Positions 35,277-44,155 of a DNA stretch of 64,000 nucleotides are shown piece after piece. Position numbers and translations under genes: made by a program. The notes beneath the pieces were generated by a model that saw only the letters and a list, made by a program, of their open reading frames with translations, had not been told where the DNA came from and searched no databases. The DNA lies in NCBI RefSeq assembly GCF_019669905.1, contig NZ_AP019777.1:2914001-2978000 (forward strand), read 5' to 3'. The DNA is from Methylomonas koyamae. GTDB taxonomy: Bacteria > Pseudomonadota > Gammaproteobacteria > Methylococcales > Methylomonadaceae. Each line of letters opens with the position of its first letter. The first letter of the stretch is position 1.

Positions 35277-36899
35277 ATGGCAAACCGAACTAACCCAGCA
35301 AATCTTTCCGGACACGGCTCCAGTGGCGAAAAACGGCTCGGCGACCTTTATGCCGGTTTCTCCGTGTTTCTGATTGCGCTGCCGTTGTGCCTCGGCATCG
35401 CCACGGCCTCCGGTTTTCCGCCGATGTCGGGCATCATTTCCGCAATCGTCGGCGGCCTGCTGGTGTCGCGCATCAACGGCTCCCAACTCACCGTAACCGG
35501 GCCGGCGGCCGGCTTGATCGTCGTGATATTCAATGCGGTGCAAGCCTTGGGCGACGGCGACGCCTGGGCCGGTTACCGTTATACGCTGGCGGCGATTGTC
35601 GTCGCCGGCCTGCTGCAAATTGTATTGGGCTATTTCAAAGCCGGCCGTCTGGCCGGTTTCTTTCCGGCCTCGGTAGCGCACGGCATGCTCGCCGCAATCG
35701 GCCTGATCATCATCGTCAAGCAATTGCCGGTGATCGCCGGGTTGCAGCTACACGGCAATGGCTTGCCGGCGGCGATAGCGCAATTACCGCAGACCTTAAC
35801 CTATTTCGTACCGACGACCGGACTGATCGGCCTGGCCGGCATCGTTACGTTGCTGGCCTGGCCTTATCTGCGGCATCCGCTGTTGCGCCGCATTCCGGCT
35901 CCCATCGTCGTGATCGGCATCGGCGTACTGATGGGCAAACTGTTCGGACTTGAGCGTCCGCACCTGGAATACGCTTTCGTGTTGCCGTCCGGACTCGATT
36001 TCGCAGCCAATTTTCTGGTCGCGATTCCGGCCGGCCTGGCCGACAGCCTGCAATTGCCCGATTTCGGCAAACTGGCGAGTTGGCCGTTCTGGGAGAGCGT
36101 TATCGCCATTTGCCTGATCGGCAGCCTGGAAAGCCTGCTCAGCGCGGCGGCGGTCGACAAACTCGACCCGGCCCGGCGCTATTCCGACCTGAACCGGGAG
36201 CTGACGGCGATAGGCGTCGGCAACGCGGTGTCCGGCATGCTGGGCGGCTTGCCGATGATTGCCGAAATCGTCAGAAGCTCGGCCAATATCGATGCCGGCG
36301 CCCGCAGCAGTTGGGCCAATTTCTTTCACGGCGGCTTTTTGTTGCTATTCGTCGTGCTGTTCCCGCATTGGATCGCGGCGATACCGTTGGCATCGCTGGC
36401 GGCGCTGTTGGTCTACACCGGTTACCGCTTGGCCTCGCCCAAGGTGTTCGCCAAAAGCATGGATCTGGGCAAGGAGCAATTGGCCTTGTTCCTGATCACG
36501 ATTGTCGCGATCCTGGCCGGCAATCTGCTGTCCGGCGTACTGATCGGTATCGGCGCAAAAATACTGCTGCATTTGGGCCGGGGCGTACCGCTGGCCAACC
36601 TGCTCAGCCTGTCTTACCATCTGCGGGCGGACAGCGCCGACCAATGGACGGTCAAGGTCGACGGCTCCGCATTGTTTTCCAATTTTCTGGCCTTAAAAAG
36701 CCAATTGGCGACACTCGGCGACGGAAAAACCGTGATCTTCGATTTAAGCGGCGCCGAACTGATCGACCACACCGTGATGGAATTCATCGATAGTTACCGC
36801 ACCGATTACACTGCCCGCGGCGGGCGTTGCGAAATCCGCGGTTTGGAAAATCTGCAAGCCCTGGGCGAGCACGCCTTGGCGGCCCGGAAACGAGCCTGA
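35277..36899 (+). CDS. SulP-family anion transporter with STAS domain
   Basis: A 540-residue inner-membrane permease. The SulP signature is seen in LYAGFSVFLIALPLCLGIATASGFPPMSGIISAIVGGLLVSRINGSQLTVTGPAAG, with about 12-14 transmembrane segments to residue 440. A C-terminal STAS domain follows (about 450-535, VKVDGSALFSNFLALKSQL...VIFDLSGAELIDHTVMEFI). SulP members carry sulfate, bicarbonate or other anions, often with Na+ or H+; the substrate here is not clear, and no carbonic anhydrase domain is fused. It is divergent from pgaB and is followed 216 bases later by mepA. Confidence 0.9.
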   Translation: MANRTNPANLSGHGSSGEKRLGDLYAGFSVFLIALPLCLGIATASGFPPMSGIISAIVGGLLVSRINGSQLTVTGPAAGLIVVIFNAVQALGDGDAWAGYRYTLAAIVVAGLLQIVLGYFKAGRLAGFFPASVAHGMLAAIGLIIIVKQLPVIAGLQLHGNGLPAAIAQLPQTLTYFVPTTGLIGLAGIVTLLAWPYLRHPLLRRIPAPIVVIGIGVLMGKLFGLERPHLEYAFVLPSGLDFAANFLVAIPAGLADSLQLPDFGKLASWPFWESVIAICLIGSLESLLSAAAVDKLDPARRYSDLNRELTAIGVGNAVSGMLGGLPMIAEIVRSSANIDAGARSSWANFFHGGFLLLFVVLFPHWIAAIPLASLAALLVYTGYRLASPKVFAKSMDLGKEQLALFLITIVAILAGNLLSGVLIGIGAKILLHLGRGVPLANLLSLSYHLRADSADQWTVKVDGSALFSNFLALKSQLATLGDGKTVIFDLSGAELIDHTVMEFIDSYRTDYTARGGRCEIRGLENLQALGEHALAARKRA

Positions 36900-37115
36900 A
36901 CCGAGCGGAAAATGCCGCACGTTGCGTTACCTGCTGTTGCCGTCCGAGCCAGAGCGGCCTGTCGCCTGGCGAAGCGCGGCAATCCCGACCACCGTCGGAC
37001 CATCGCTGCCGTGCAAAGGCGATCTCGGCCGATTTATCATGTAACGAAACGCCTCAGCGGAGCTTTACTGCCGCACCGCGCTAAAACCGATATTCCCCAA
37101 GTATTGATACCGCCC

Positions 37116-37994
37116 ATGAAACGTCCGATTTTGCTCAGCTTCCGCTTTGGCCGCATGTTGTTTTACCTTGGCCTGCTCTTCCCGATTTACCCTGCCCAAG
37201 CCGGATCCGCCGCTGCCGCATGGGCTGCGGTTTCCGGCCCCAGCACCGATGCCGACGGCGGGCAAAGCATCGGCACCTATAACGGCGGCTGCATTGCCGG
37301 CGCCGCGACGCTGCCGCTGCAAGGCCCCGGTTACCAGGTCATGCGCCTGTCGCGCAAACGCTATTACGGCCACCCGGCATTGATCGGCTTCATCCAGCAG
37401 CTTGGTCTGGCGGCCGAGCGGGAACGCCTCGGTTCCTTACTGGTCGGCGATCTCGGCCAACCCCGCGGCGGCCCGACACCGAGCGGACACCGCAGCCATC
37501 AAACCGGCCTGGACGTCGACATCTGGTTTTTGCTGCTGCAGCCGGCCGAAACCCGCATCTTGAGCGAGGCGGAACGGGAAACCTGGAATGCACCCTCCGT
37601 CGTCGACAGCCGCGCCGATGCGGTCGATCGCCGGCAATGGACCGCAGCGCATGCCAGAATATTGGAAGCCGCGGCCCGGCAGCCGGAAGTGGACCGGATA
37701 TTCGTCAACCCCAGCATCAAACAGGAGCTGTGCAACCGCAAATCGGCCGGCGCGTCCGATTGGCTGCGCAAAATCCGGCCGTGGTGGAAGCACGACGACC
37801 ATTTCCACGTGCGCTTGAAATGTCCGCCGCATAACGGTCTGTGCCAAGCGCAAGAACCGCTGCCGGCCGGAGACGGTTGCGACGCCAGCCTGGCCTGGTG
37901 GTTTTCCGACGAAGCCAAGGCGCCCGCCAAAAGCGCGCCGCAACCGGCGCCACCGTTACCGCCACAATGCGAACGCCTGTTGCGGCAACCCTAA
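37116..37994 (+). CDS. mepA: Penicillin-insensitive murein endopeptidase (LAS metallopeptidase)
   Basis: A 292-residue periplasmic zinc enzyme that cleaves D-alanyl-meso-diaminopimelate cross-links in peptidoglycan. The start is a signal peptide (RMLFYLGLLFPIYPAQAG). The LAS-type zinc motifs are visible: PTPSGHRSHQTGLDVDIW with His125, His128 and Asp135, and WWKHDDHFHVRLKCP with His226, His229 and His231. Six cysteines in the C-terminal half suggest disulfides, as in E. coli MepA. The ATG at 37116 is chosen for the signal peptide; the longer frame from 36912 is not credible. A palindromic repeat element lies immediately downstream. Confidence 0.93.
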   Translation: MKRPILLSFRFGRMLFYLGLLFPIYPAQAGSAAAAWAAVSGPSTDADGGQSIGTYNGGCIAGAATLPLQGPGYQVMRLSRKRYYGHPALIGFIQQLGLAAERERLGSLLVGDLGQPRGGPTPSGHRSHQTGLDVDIWFLLLQPAETRILSEAERETWNAPSVVDSRADAVDRRQWTAAHARILEAAARQPEVDRIFVNPSIKQELCNRKSAGASDWLRKIRPWWKHDDHFHVRLKCPPHNGLCQAQEPLPAGDGCDASLAWWFSDEAKAPAKSAPQPAPPLPPQCERLLRQP

Positions 37995-38003
37995 GCGTTA
38001 CAC

Positions 38004-38130
38004 CCAATGTCGTTAAGTTGAGGATGGTAGGAGCGGGCCATGCCCGCGATCAAACGCCTTCGGTCGCAGGCATGGCCTGCTCCTACAGGATTTGAACAAG
38101 CCGGGCTGTTCCTTAAGTTAACGGAATTGG
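38004..38130. repeat. Palindromic short interspersed element, complete copy (REP/MITE-like)
   Basis: A 127-base element between mepA and the GGDEF-EAL gene. Its ends are imperfect inverted repeats (38004-38023 against 38111-38130, core CGTTAAGTT / CTTAAGTTAACG). Nested inside is a 23-base imperfect palindrome (38027-38049 against 38064-38086) beginning GTAGGAGCGGGCCATG and returning as CATGGCCTGCTCCTAC, separated by a 14-base loop. A related copy occurs at about 46467-46550. No coding capacity. Confidence 0.85.
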
Positions 38131-38171
38131 CTTTACACCGGCTTGACCGGGGTACCTGAAGTCCTCGGCCG

Positions 38172-41100
38172 CTAAGCCAGGCGAGAACCGGCCAGCAGTT
38201 CCAGCAATTGCGGCCCGGCCATCGGTTCGTTGAACAGGTATCCCTGCGCGTAATCGCAACCGGCCGCAATCAACCAGTCGCGTTGCTGTGCGGTCTCCAC
38301 GCCTTCGGCCACCACTTTCAAGCCTAACTTGTGCGCCATGACGATGATCGCTTCGCACAAAGCCTCGTCCTGGGATTCCGGACTTAAGTTATTGATAAAG
38401 CTGCGGTCGATTTTGATGTAATCGATATCGAATTTTTTGATGTAGGACAGCGACGAATAACCGGTGCCGAAATCGTCGATCGCGACTTGCACGCCGGCGT
38501 CGCGAAAATCCAGCAAGCGGGCTTTGGTCAGTGTTTGCGCATCCAGCAGCAGGCCTTCGGTAATCTCGACCACCACGGCCGCGCCGTCCAACTCCAAACT
38601 CTTCAAGTAATTGAGCCAGCCGAAATCGGCGTCGGAACGCGGCCGGAATTGCACCGGCGATTTATTCACGCTGATCTGAAAATCGGCCCGGTAGCGCTCG
38701 CGCAACAATTTGGCCTGCTGCGCCGCTTGGCGGAACACCCAGTCGCCGATCTCGTGGATCAAGCCGCTTTCTTCCGCCAACGGGATGAACTGGGCCGGGC
38801 TGACCATGCCGCGTTGCGGGTGCCGCCAACGCAGCAAGGCTTCGGCTTTACTAATCGCGCCGTCCGGCAATTCGACAATCGGCTGGTAATACACCTCGAG
38901 CTGGCAATTGGCCAGCGCACTGCGCAAATCGGTAACCATAGCCAGCCGGAATTGCGCGGTTTGCTGCATCGACGCCGTGAAAAAGCTGTAGCCGTTCCGC
39001 CCTCTTTCTTTGGCGGCGTACATGGCTTGGTCGGCGTTTTTGATCAATTGCTCCTGGTCCAGGGAATCGTTGGGATACAGCGTGATGCCGATGCTGGCGG
39101 TGACGTAGTTCAATTCGCCGTTCAGCGGAAAAGGTTCGGCCATTTTGCGCAGAATGTTCTGCGCAACGCGTTCCGCACTTTCACCGTTTTCCAAATCGGG
39201 CAGGATAATGGTGAACTCGTCGCCGCCCAGGCGGGAGACGGTATCGGTGTCGCGCACGCAACCGGCCAGACGCTCGGCGGCAATCTGCAGCAGGCTGTCG
39301 CCTTGGATATGCCCCAGAATATCGTTGATTTCCTTGAACCGATCCAAATCCAGAAACAACAGCGCCAGCACGCTGCCGTTGCGATGCGCTTTTCTAATCT
39401 CCCGCGCCAGACGGTCGAGAAACATGCGCCGGTTCGGTAACCCGGTCAACGCATCGAAATTGGCCTGCCGCCAAATCTGTTCTTCGGATAATTTTTTCTC
39501 GGTGATATCGGAAAACAGGCCGATGTAATGGCGGATGTCGCCGTTACTGCCCGGTAGCGTCGAAATACTCAACAGACCGGCGTGGAGTTCGCCGTTCTTT
39601 TTCCGGTTCCAGATTTCGCCGCGCCAATAGCCCTGTTCGCGCACGCTTTGCCACATCTCGGCGAAAAATTCCGGGGGATGGCGGCCGGAACCCAACATAC
39701 GCGGATTTTGGCCGACGGCCTCTGCCCGGGAATAACCGGTCATCGTAGAAAAAGCCGGATTGACATCGACGATGTTGCCGTCGACGCCGGTAATCATGAT
39801 GGCTTCGTGCGCTTCCTGAAATACCCTGGCCGATAGCTCCAGCCGCTCCTCGGCTTTCTTGCGCTCGGAAATGTCGGTGCTGCAACCGTACCACTTCGCG
39901 ATTGCGCCTTGGCTGTCGCGGTGCGGCACGGCGCGGGCCAGATGGTAGAAATACCGGCCGCTATGGTGGCGCAAACGCAATTCCGCTTCGTAGACACTGC
40001 CCGATTCCACGGCTTGCCGCCAACATGCCGATACCGCCGGCAAATCCTCGGGATGTACGTATTTCTGCCATCCAGCGCCGGCCAGTTGTTCGGCGCCGCA
40101 ACCGAAATACTCGATGACCCAGTCGTTGGTGTAATCCAGCGCGCCATCGGCCGTCGCCGTCCAGACCATTTGCGGCAACAACTCGCTCAAGGCCCGGTAG
40201 CGCGCCTCGCTGTCGGCCAAACGCTGCTCGAAGCGTTTGCGTTCGGTAACGTCGCGGCTGATACCGACCACCCCCGAAGCTTGGCCATCCGCCCCGAAAA
40301 ACGGCGTTTTCACCGTGTCCAACAACACCCGTTCGCCGTCCGGGTAAGTGATCCATTCTTCATGGCCGATGGAGCGGCCGGTCTGCAAGATTTGTATGTC
40401 GTGCTGGCGAAAACCGGCGGCGGTCTCGTTGTCGAAACAATCGAAATCGGTCTTGCCGAGCAGCTCCGCTTCGGCTTTGCCGGCGTAGCGCGCGAACGCC
40501 TTGTTGCAGCCGAGATAGACGCTATCGCGGTCTTTGAAGAAAATCAGGTCCGGCACCGCATCGACCAAGCTGCGCAGCAGAGCCTGCTCCTGTTGCAGCG
40601 ATTCGCGCAGCGCGTATTCCTCGGTCACATCGCGAAACACCAGCACGACACCGCATATTTCGCCGTCCTGGCGCCGAATCGGCGCCGCCGAATCGGCGAT
40701 TTGGTATTCGGCGCCGCCTTTCGCGATCAGAACGGTATGGTTGGCCAGGCCCATGATGCAGCCGGTCGCCAGCACTTTGGCGACCGGCGCTTCGGTCGGC
40801 TGGCGGCTGTAGGCATTGACGATGTGAAACACCCGCTCCAACGGCAGGCCCGCGGCGTCCGCCAAGTGCCAGCCGGTCAATGTTTGGGCCACGTCGTTCA
40901 TGAAACTGACCCGGCCTTGGGCATCGGTGGCGATCACCCCATCGCCGATCGAAAACAACGTGACCGCCAGATTTTCCTTGCTTTCCGCCAGCTCGGCGAT
41001 GGTAGTGGCCAATTCGGCCGCCATCCTATTCAAAGCGTCGCCTAGAATAGCCAACTCGCTGTTGCCGGCCAGCCGCGAGCGTACCCGGTAGTCGCCGCCG

Positions 41101-41765
41101 GCGAAGCGCCCCACCACATCGACCAGATGCCGCAACGGCCGCTCCATCCATAGCGAAATCGCCGAGGCCATCGCAATCAGCAATAAAATGCCGATACCCC
41201 AGATCGGATACATCGAGCGCACCAGCAAATTCCAGCTTGCCGCCTTGCTGCGCGACAAATCGTAATTCAGCACCAGCAAGCCGATTTGGTTCGGCCGCAG
41301 CCTGCCGGGATCGGTGGCCATCGCCACCGCTTGATAAGCCGTCAAGCGCTGCCTGTCTGCGGAAAAACGGACCGCGGCCCGGCGCTCGGCCCGGAGCCGC
41401 TCGAATTCAGCCGGGCCGGGTTCGGTGGAAAGTTCGGCATAGTTGCGTCCGATCCATTCGAAACGGGTCGCCCGCAGCACTTTACCGCTGGCATCCAGCA
41501 ACGCGGCACTGTCGATATGGCTGTCTACCGCCAGCTCGGCGATTTGTTCGGCGATCAGTTCCTGTTGGCCGTGCCGGTACAGGGTTTCGATATGCAACTC
41601 GGTGTCCGCCAACAAGCGGCGCACATCCTCCATCGCCTCGGTTTCGATGCCGAGCAACATCCGGTTATGCTGGTAAAACAGCGAAAACAGCAACAACAGG
41701 CCGAAACTGCCGATCACCAAGGCCGGCAACGCCCTACTCAAGCGAAGCGTAACGATAGGTTTCAC
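38172..41765 (-). CDS. Membrane sensor with HAMP, four PAS, GGDEF and EAL domains
   Basis: A 1197-residue cyclic-di-GMP enzyme. A transmembrane helix near residue 15-32 and another near 190-210 enclose a periplasmic sensing region; then come a HAMP domain (about 208-260), four PAS domains (about 265-385, 390-515, 520-640 and 645-765), a GGDEF domain with intact RLGGDEF plus an RxxD inhibitory site (RDTD) five residues before it, and an EAL domain with AEALLRW, VNKSPVQF, VEITEG, DDFGTGYSSL, KIDRSF and AEGVET, all intact. Both activities are possible. It starts with GTG overlapping the stop of the preceding binding-protein gene by four bases (GTGA), so the two are coupled and probably form one signalling unit. 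Confidence 0.94.
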   Translation of the reverse strand: MKPIVTLRLSRALPALVIGSFGLLLLFSLFYQHNRMLLGIETEAMEDVRRLLADTELHIETLYRHGQQELIAEQIAELAVDSHIDSAALLDASGKVLRATRFEWIGRNYAELSTEPGPAEFERLRAERRAAVRFSADRQRLTAYQAVAMATDPGRLRPNQIGLLVLNYDLSRSKAASWNLLVRSMYPIWGIGILLLIAMASAISLWMERPLRHLVDVVGRFAGGDYRVRSRLAGNSELAILGDALNRMAAELATTIAELAESKENLAVTLFSIGDGVIATDAQGRVSFMNDVAQTLTGWHLADAAGLPLERVFHIVNAYSRQPTEAPVAKVLATGCIMGLANHTVLIAKGGAEYQIADSAAPIRRQDGEICGVVLVFRDVTEEYALRESLQQEQALLRSLVDAVPDLIFFKDRDSVYLGCNKAFARYAGKAEAELLGKTDFDCFDNETAAGFRQHDIQILQTGRSIGHEEWITYPDGERVLLDTVKTPFFGADGQASGVVGISRDVTERKRFEQRLADSEARYRALSELLPQMVWTATADGALDYTNDWVIEYFGCGAEQLAGAGWQKYVHPEDLPAVSACWRQAVESGSVYEAELRLRHHSGRYFYHLARAVPHRDSQGAIAKWYGCSTDISERKKAEERLELSARVFQEAHEAIMITGVDGNIVDVNPAFSTMTGYSRAEAVGQNPRMLGSGRHPPEFFAEMWQSVREQGYWRGEIWNRKKNGELHAGLLSISTLPGSNGDIRHYIGLFSDITEKKLSEEQIWRQANFDALTGLPNRRMFLDRLAREIRKAHRNGSVLALLFLDLDRFKEINDILGHIQGDSLLQIAAERLAGCVRDTDTVSRLGGDEFTIILPDLENGESAERVAQNILRKMAEPFPLNGELNYVTASIGITLYPNDSLDQEQLIKNADQAMYAAKERGRNGYSFFTASMQQTAQFRLAMVTDLRSALANCQLEVYYQPIVELPDGAISKAEALLRWRHPQRGMVSPAQFIPLAEESGLIHEIGDWVFRQAAQQAKLLRERYRADFQISVNKSPVQFRPRSDADFGWLNYLKSLELDGAAVVVEITEGLLLDAQTLTKARLLDFRDAGVQVAIDDFGTGYSSLSYIKKFDIDYIKIDRSFINNLSPESQDEALCEAIIVMAHKLGLKVVAEGVETAQQRDWLIAAGCDYAQGYLFNEPMAGPQLLELLAGSRLA

Positions 41766-42766
41766 CGTTGCGGCTCCGCGACGAATTCGGCGGCGGCGAT
41801 ATTAGCAGTAGCGACCGGATTCGCGATCAAGCGATGCTGCAACATCAATTGCACCAACTCGGCGGCGACCCTCGTCAACTCCGGCTCGGCGCCGGTCAGC
41901 CACTCCCGATTGGCGCTGCGATCCGGCAATTTCAAGCCTTCGAATAACGGCAACACCCGATCCGCGGCGACGCCCAACCGCGGCGCCATTCGTTGCGCCG
42001 CATCGCTTGGGTTGGCCGAAAAATAAGCGAGCGCGGCAAAATGCGCAGCGACCAGACTCCGCAGCGCTTCTCTATGCGCCGCCAGCACGTCGGCGCGCAC
42101 CACCAGCACATCTAAAATGCGGCCGGGGATTTGCCGGCTGCTGAACAATTCGCGGGCACCGGCCGCCAATATCCGGCTGCGAAACGGTTCGAAGGTGACC
42201 ACGGCATCGATACCGCCTTGTTGCCAGGCCGCTAAATGGTCGTTCACCGTCATCGGTGCAATGCTGACTTGGCCGATGTCCAATCCGGCGCTTTGCAAGG
42301 CCGCATCGAGCAACACCGCTCCGGTCGCGGTGTTTTCCACCCCGATCCGCTTACCGCGCAAACCGGCCACGGTATCGATCCCGTCCCGCGCCAGCAATGT
42401 GTCTGCACCCTCGGAGCTATCCAGCACCAACACCACGCGCAAATCGACACTGTCTTGCTGCATCGCGGCAATGGCTTCGTCCAGCGTTAACGCGGCCGCT
42501 TCGACGGCGCCATTCTGCAAGGCATGGGAAACCTGGCTGGCTGAGGTCATTTCCACCAGGCGTATCGGCGCCGAGCCGAACAAGCCCAAACTCCGGGCCA
42601 AGTACAAGGTTTCGTAACCGGGCCAGACGTTGGTGGCGACCCGCAATAGCGGTTGCGGAGCGGTCGCAACCCAGGAAAAAGCAGTGAGGTAAAACAGTGC
42701 GATTAAGCCGGCCAGCGTCAGTAACGGTCGTAGCTTTGCCGGCAGTGAGCGTTTAGCGGTAGGCAT
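41762..42766 (-). CDS. ABC-type substrate-binding protein (NMT1/SsuA-like) coupled to GGDEF-EAL sensor
   Basis: A 334-residue periplasmic binding protein of the SsuA/TauA/NMT1-like type. The N-terminal hydrophobic segment (LLTLAGLIALFYLTAFSWVA) is an anchor or signal peptide, with no cysteine lipobox. The fold is indicated by LRVATNVWPGYETLYLARSLGLF, VEMTSASQVSHALQNGAVEAAALTLDEAIA, LRGKRIGVENTATGAVLLDAAL and DAVVTFEPFRSRIL. No ABC permease or ATPase gene is present. Instead its stop overlaps the start of the multi-PAS GGDEF-EAL gene, so it probably acts as a ligand receptor for that sensor; that is inference. The ligand is likely a small anion or amine, but is unknown. Confidence 0.87.
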   Translation of the reverse strand: MPTAKRSLPAKLRPLLTLAGLIALFYLTAFSWVATAPQPLLRVATNVWPGYETLYLARSLGLFGSAPIRLVEMTSASQVSHALQNGAVEAAALTLDEAIAAMQQDSVDLRVVLVLDSSEGADTLLARDGIDTVAGLRGKRIGVENTATGAVLLDAALQSAGLDIGQVSIAPMTVNDHLAAWQQGGIDAVVTFEPFRSRILAAGARELFSSRQIPGRILDVLVVRADVLAAHREALRSLVAAHFAALAYFSANPSDAAQRMAPRLGVAADRVLPLFEGLKLPDRSANREWLTGAEPELTRVAAELVQLMLQHRLIANPVATANIAAAEFVAEPQR

Positions 42767-43106
42767 TAAACAACATCCGAGTATTCATTCCGAAAGGCAA
42801 AACATCCGGCCGGTTTAGGTTGGGCAGACCTCTGGGCTATGGCGTTAAGCTGAGCCGCTCCCGGTGAGGCGTTGGAACTACGGCCGGCCGACCTTAGGTC
42901 CGCTGCGGCATGCCCGATAGCCCGTGCTATACAAGGCCTTAACCGACTAGCTTCGGCCTCCGAACAGCTACGCTAACGGAAAGCCCGCAGCGCACCGAAT
43001 GCAACCATGGGCCGTTACGGTACAAGATTAGCGACGACCGGCAGGATTTCAAATCGGGCGGGCCCGGACAGGCGGCCGGCCTGGGCAGGCCGGCGTTGCC
43101 GCACCA
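42767..43106. other. 340-base intergenic region without genes
   Basis: I see no convincing coding sequence. Reading on the minus strand it is the region between slyD and the binding-protein gene. It contains a perfect 8-base-arm hairpin after slyD (listed separately), a short GACCT/AGGTC palindrome at about 42890, and otherwise GC-rich unique sequence. The promoter of the binding-protein/GGDEF-EAL unit should be here, but none is convincing by eye. Confidence 0.6.
43075..43094 (-). terminator. Perfect stem-loop downstream of slyD, no T run
   Basis: Arms GCCGGCCT and AGGCCGGC pair perfectly across a four-base loop, starting 13 bases after the slyD stop on the minus strand. There is no following T tract, so it may be an RNA 3'-end stabiliser or a Rho-assisted end rather than an intrinsic terminator. 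Confidence 0.4.
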
Positions 43107-43583
43107 TCAATGGTGGCAACCGGCGCCGTGGATGTGGCCGTGGGAGATTTCGTCGGCGCTGGCCGGGCGGACCTCGACCACTTCGACGTCGAAAGTCAAC
43201 GCTTCGCCGGCTAAAGGATGGTTGCCGTCGACCGTTATATCGTCGCCGTCGATTTCGGTGATGGTAATGATGCCGGGACCGTGGCTGACATCGGCATGAA
43301 ATTGCATGCCGACCTCAAGATCCATACCGTCGAACATTTTCCGGGAGACAACCTGGATCATGTCTTCGGAGACTTCGCCGTAGGCCTGGTCGGCGGGAAT
43401 CGTCACATTGAATTTGTCGCCGGCCTGTTTGCCGGTCAGCGCCGCTTCCAAACCGGCGATGATATTGCCGGCGCCGTGCAGGTAAACCAGCGGAGCTTCG
43501 CCTCTGGAACTATCCAACTGCTCGCCGCTGCCGTTGGTCAAGGTGTAATGGATGGAAACGGCGGTTTTGTCTGTGATTTGCAT
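43107..43583 (-). CDS. slyD: FKBP-type peptidyl-prolyl isomerase, SlyD-like
   Basis: A 158-residue protein that speeds prolyl isomerisation and acts as a chaperone and metal carrier. It shows the FKBP halves (MQITDKTAVSIHYTLTNGSGEQLDSSRG and GEALTFDVEVVEVRPA) around an IF insert domain (about 72-120, AYGEVSEDMIQVV...VDGNHPLAGE). The C-terminal tail SHGHIHGAGCHH is His/Cys-rich but much shorter than that of E. coli SlyD, so metal binding is likely reduced. It follows greB by 58 bases on the same strand and begins with ATG at 43583. Confidence 0.9.
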   Translation of the reverse strand: MQITDKTAVSIHYTLTNGSGEQLDSSRGEAPLVYLHGAGNIIAGLEAALTGKQAGDKFNVTIPADQAYGEVSEDMIQVVSRKMFDGMDLEVGMQFHADVSHGPGIITITEIDGDDITVDGNHPLAGEALTFDVEVVEVRPASADEISHGHIHGAGCHH

Positions 43584-43641
43584 AAGGCGTCTTTACTGGT
43601 TAGAAAAGCCGACATGATAAAGCCTTTTGCCGCGTATTGCG

Positions 43642-44115
43642 CTATTTCTGGTACTCGATCGCGTTGATGTACCAGGTGAACGTGCCGGCTTCGGTTTTGA
43701 CCACGGCATCGTCGTCCACTTGTTTTTTTAACAATGCCCGCGCCATCGGCGAATCGACCGAAATATAATCCTTGCGGTCGAAAATCTCGTCGTAACCGGC
43801 AATGCGAAACCGCTTCTTTTCGCCGTCGTCGTTTTCGATCTCGACCCAGGCGCCGAAAAACACCCTGCCCTCCTGGTCCGGATGGTAGTCGACCACTTTC
43901 AACGTATCCAAGCGCTTTTGCAGATAGCGCACCCGGCGGTCGATCTCGCGCAAACGCTTCTTGTTATATTGGTAGTCGGCATTTTCGCTGCGGTCGCCCA
44001 GGCTGGCAGCCCAGGTCACCAGTTTCGTCACTTCCGGCCGCTCTACCCGCCACAGGTGATCCAGTTCCTGTTGTAATTTTTCGTAACCCTGCCGGGTAAT
44101 CAAAGGTGTTGCCAT
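43642..44115 (-). CDS. greB: Transcript cleavage factor GreB
   Basis: A 157-residue GreA/GreB-family protein that enters the RNA polymerase secondary channel and stimulates cleavage of backtracked RNA. The N-terminal coiled-coil carries the acidic tip in SLGDRSENADYQYNKKRLREIDRRVRYLQKRLD; the C-terminal FKBP-like domain has VFFGAWVEIENDDGEKKRFRIAGYDE and DSPMARALLKK. The KRLREIDRR-type basic patch and the absence of a GreA-like spacing favour GreB. It is 40 bases downstream of the MFS gene and 58 bases upstream of slyD, all on the minus strand, so these three may be co-transcribed. Confidence 0.93.
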   Translation of the reverse strand: MATPLITRQGYEKLQQELDHLWRVERPEVTKLVTWAASLGDRSENADYQYNKKRLREIDRRVRYLQKRLDTLKVVDYHPDQEGRVFFGAWVEIENDDGEKKRFRIAGYDEIFDRKDYISVDSPMARALLKKQVDDDAVVKTEAGTFTWYINAIEYQK

Positions 44116-44155
44116 AGTTTTGCCCGCCTCGTTTCGGGAAGTCGCAAAATTGGAG

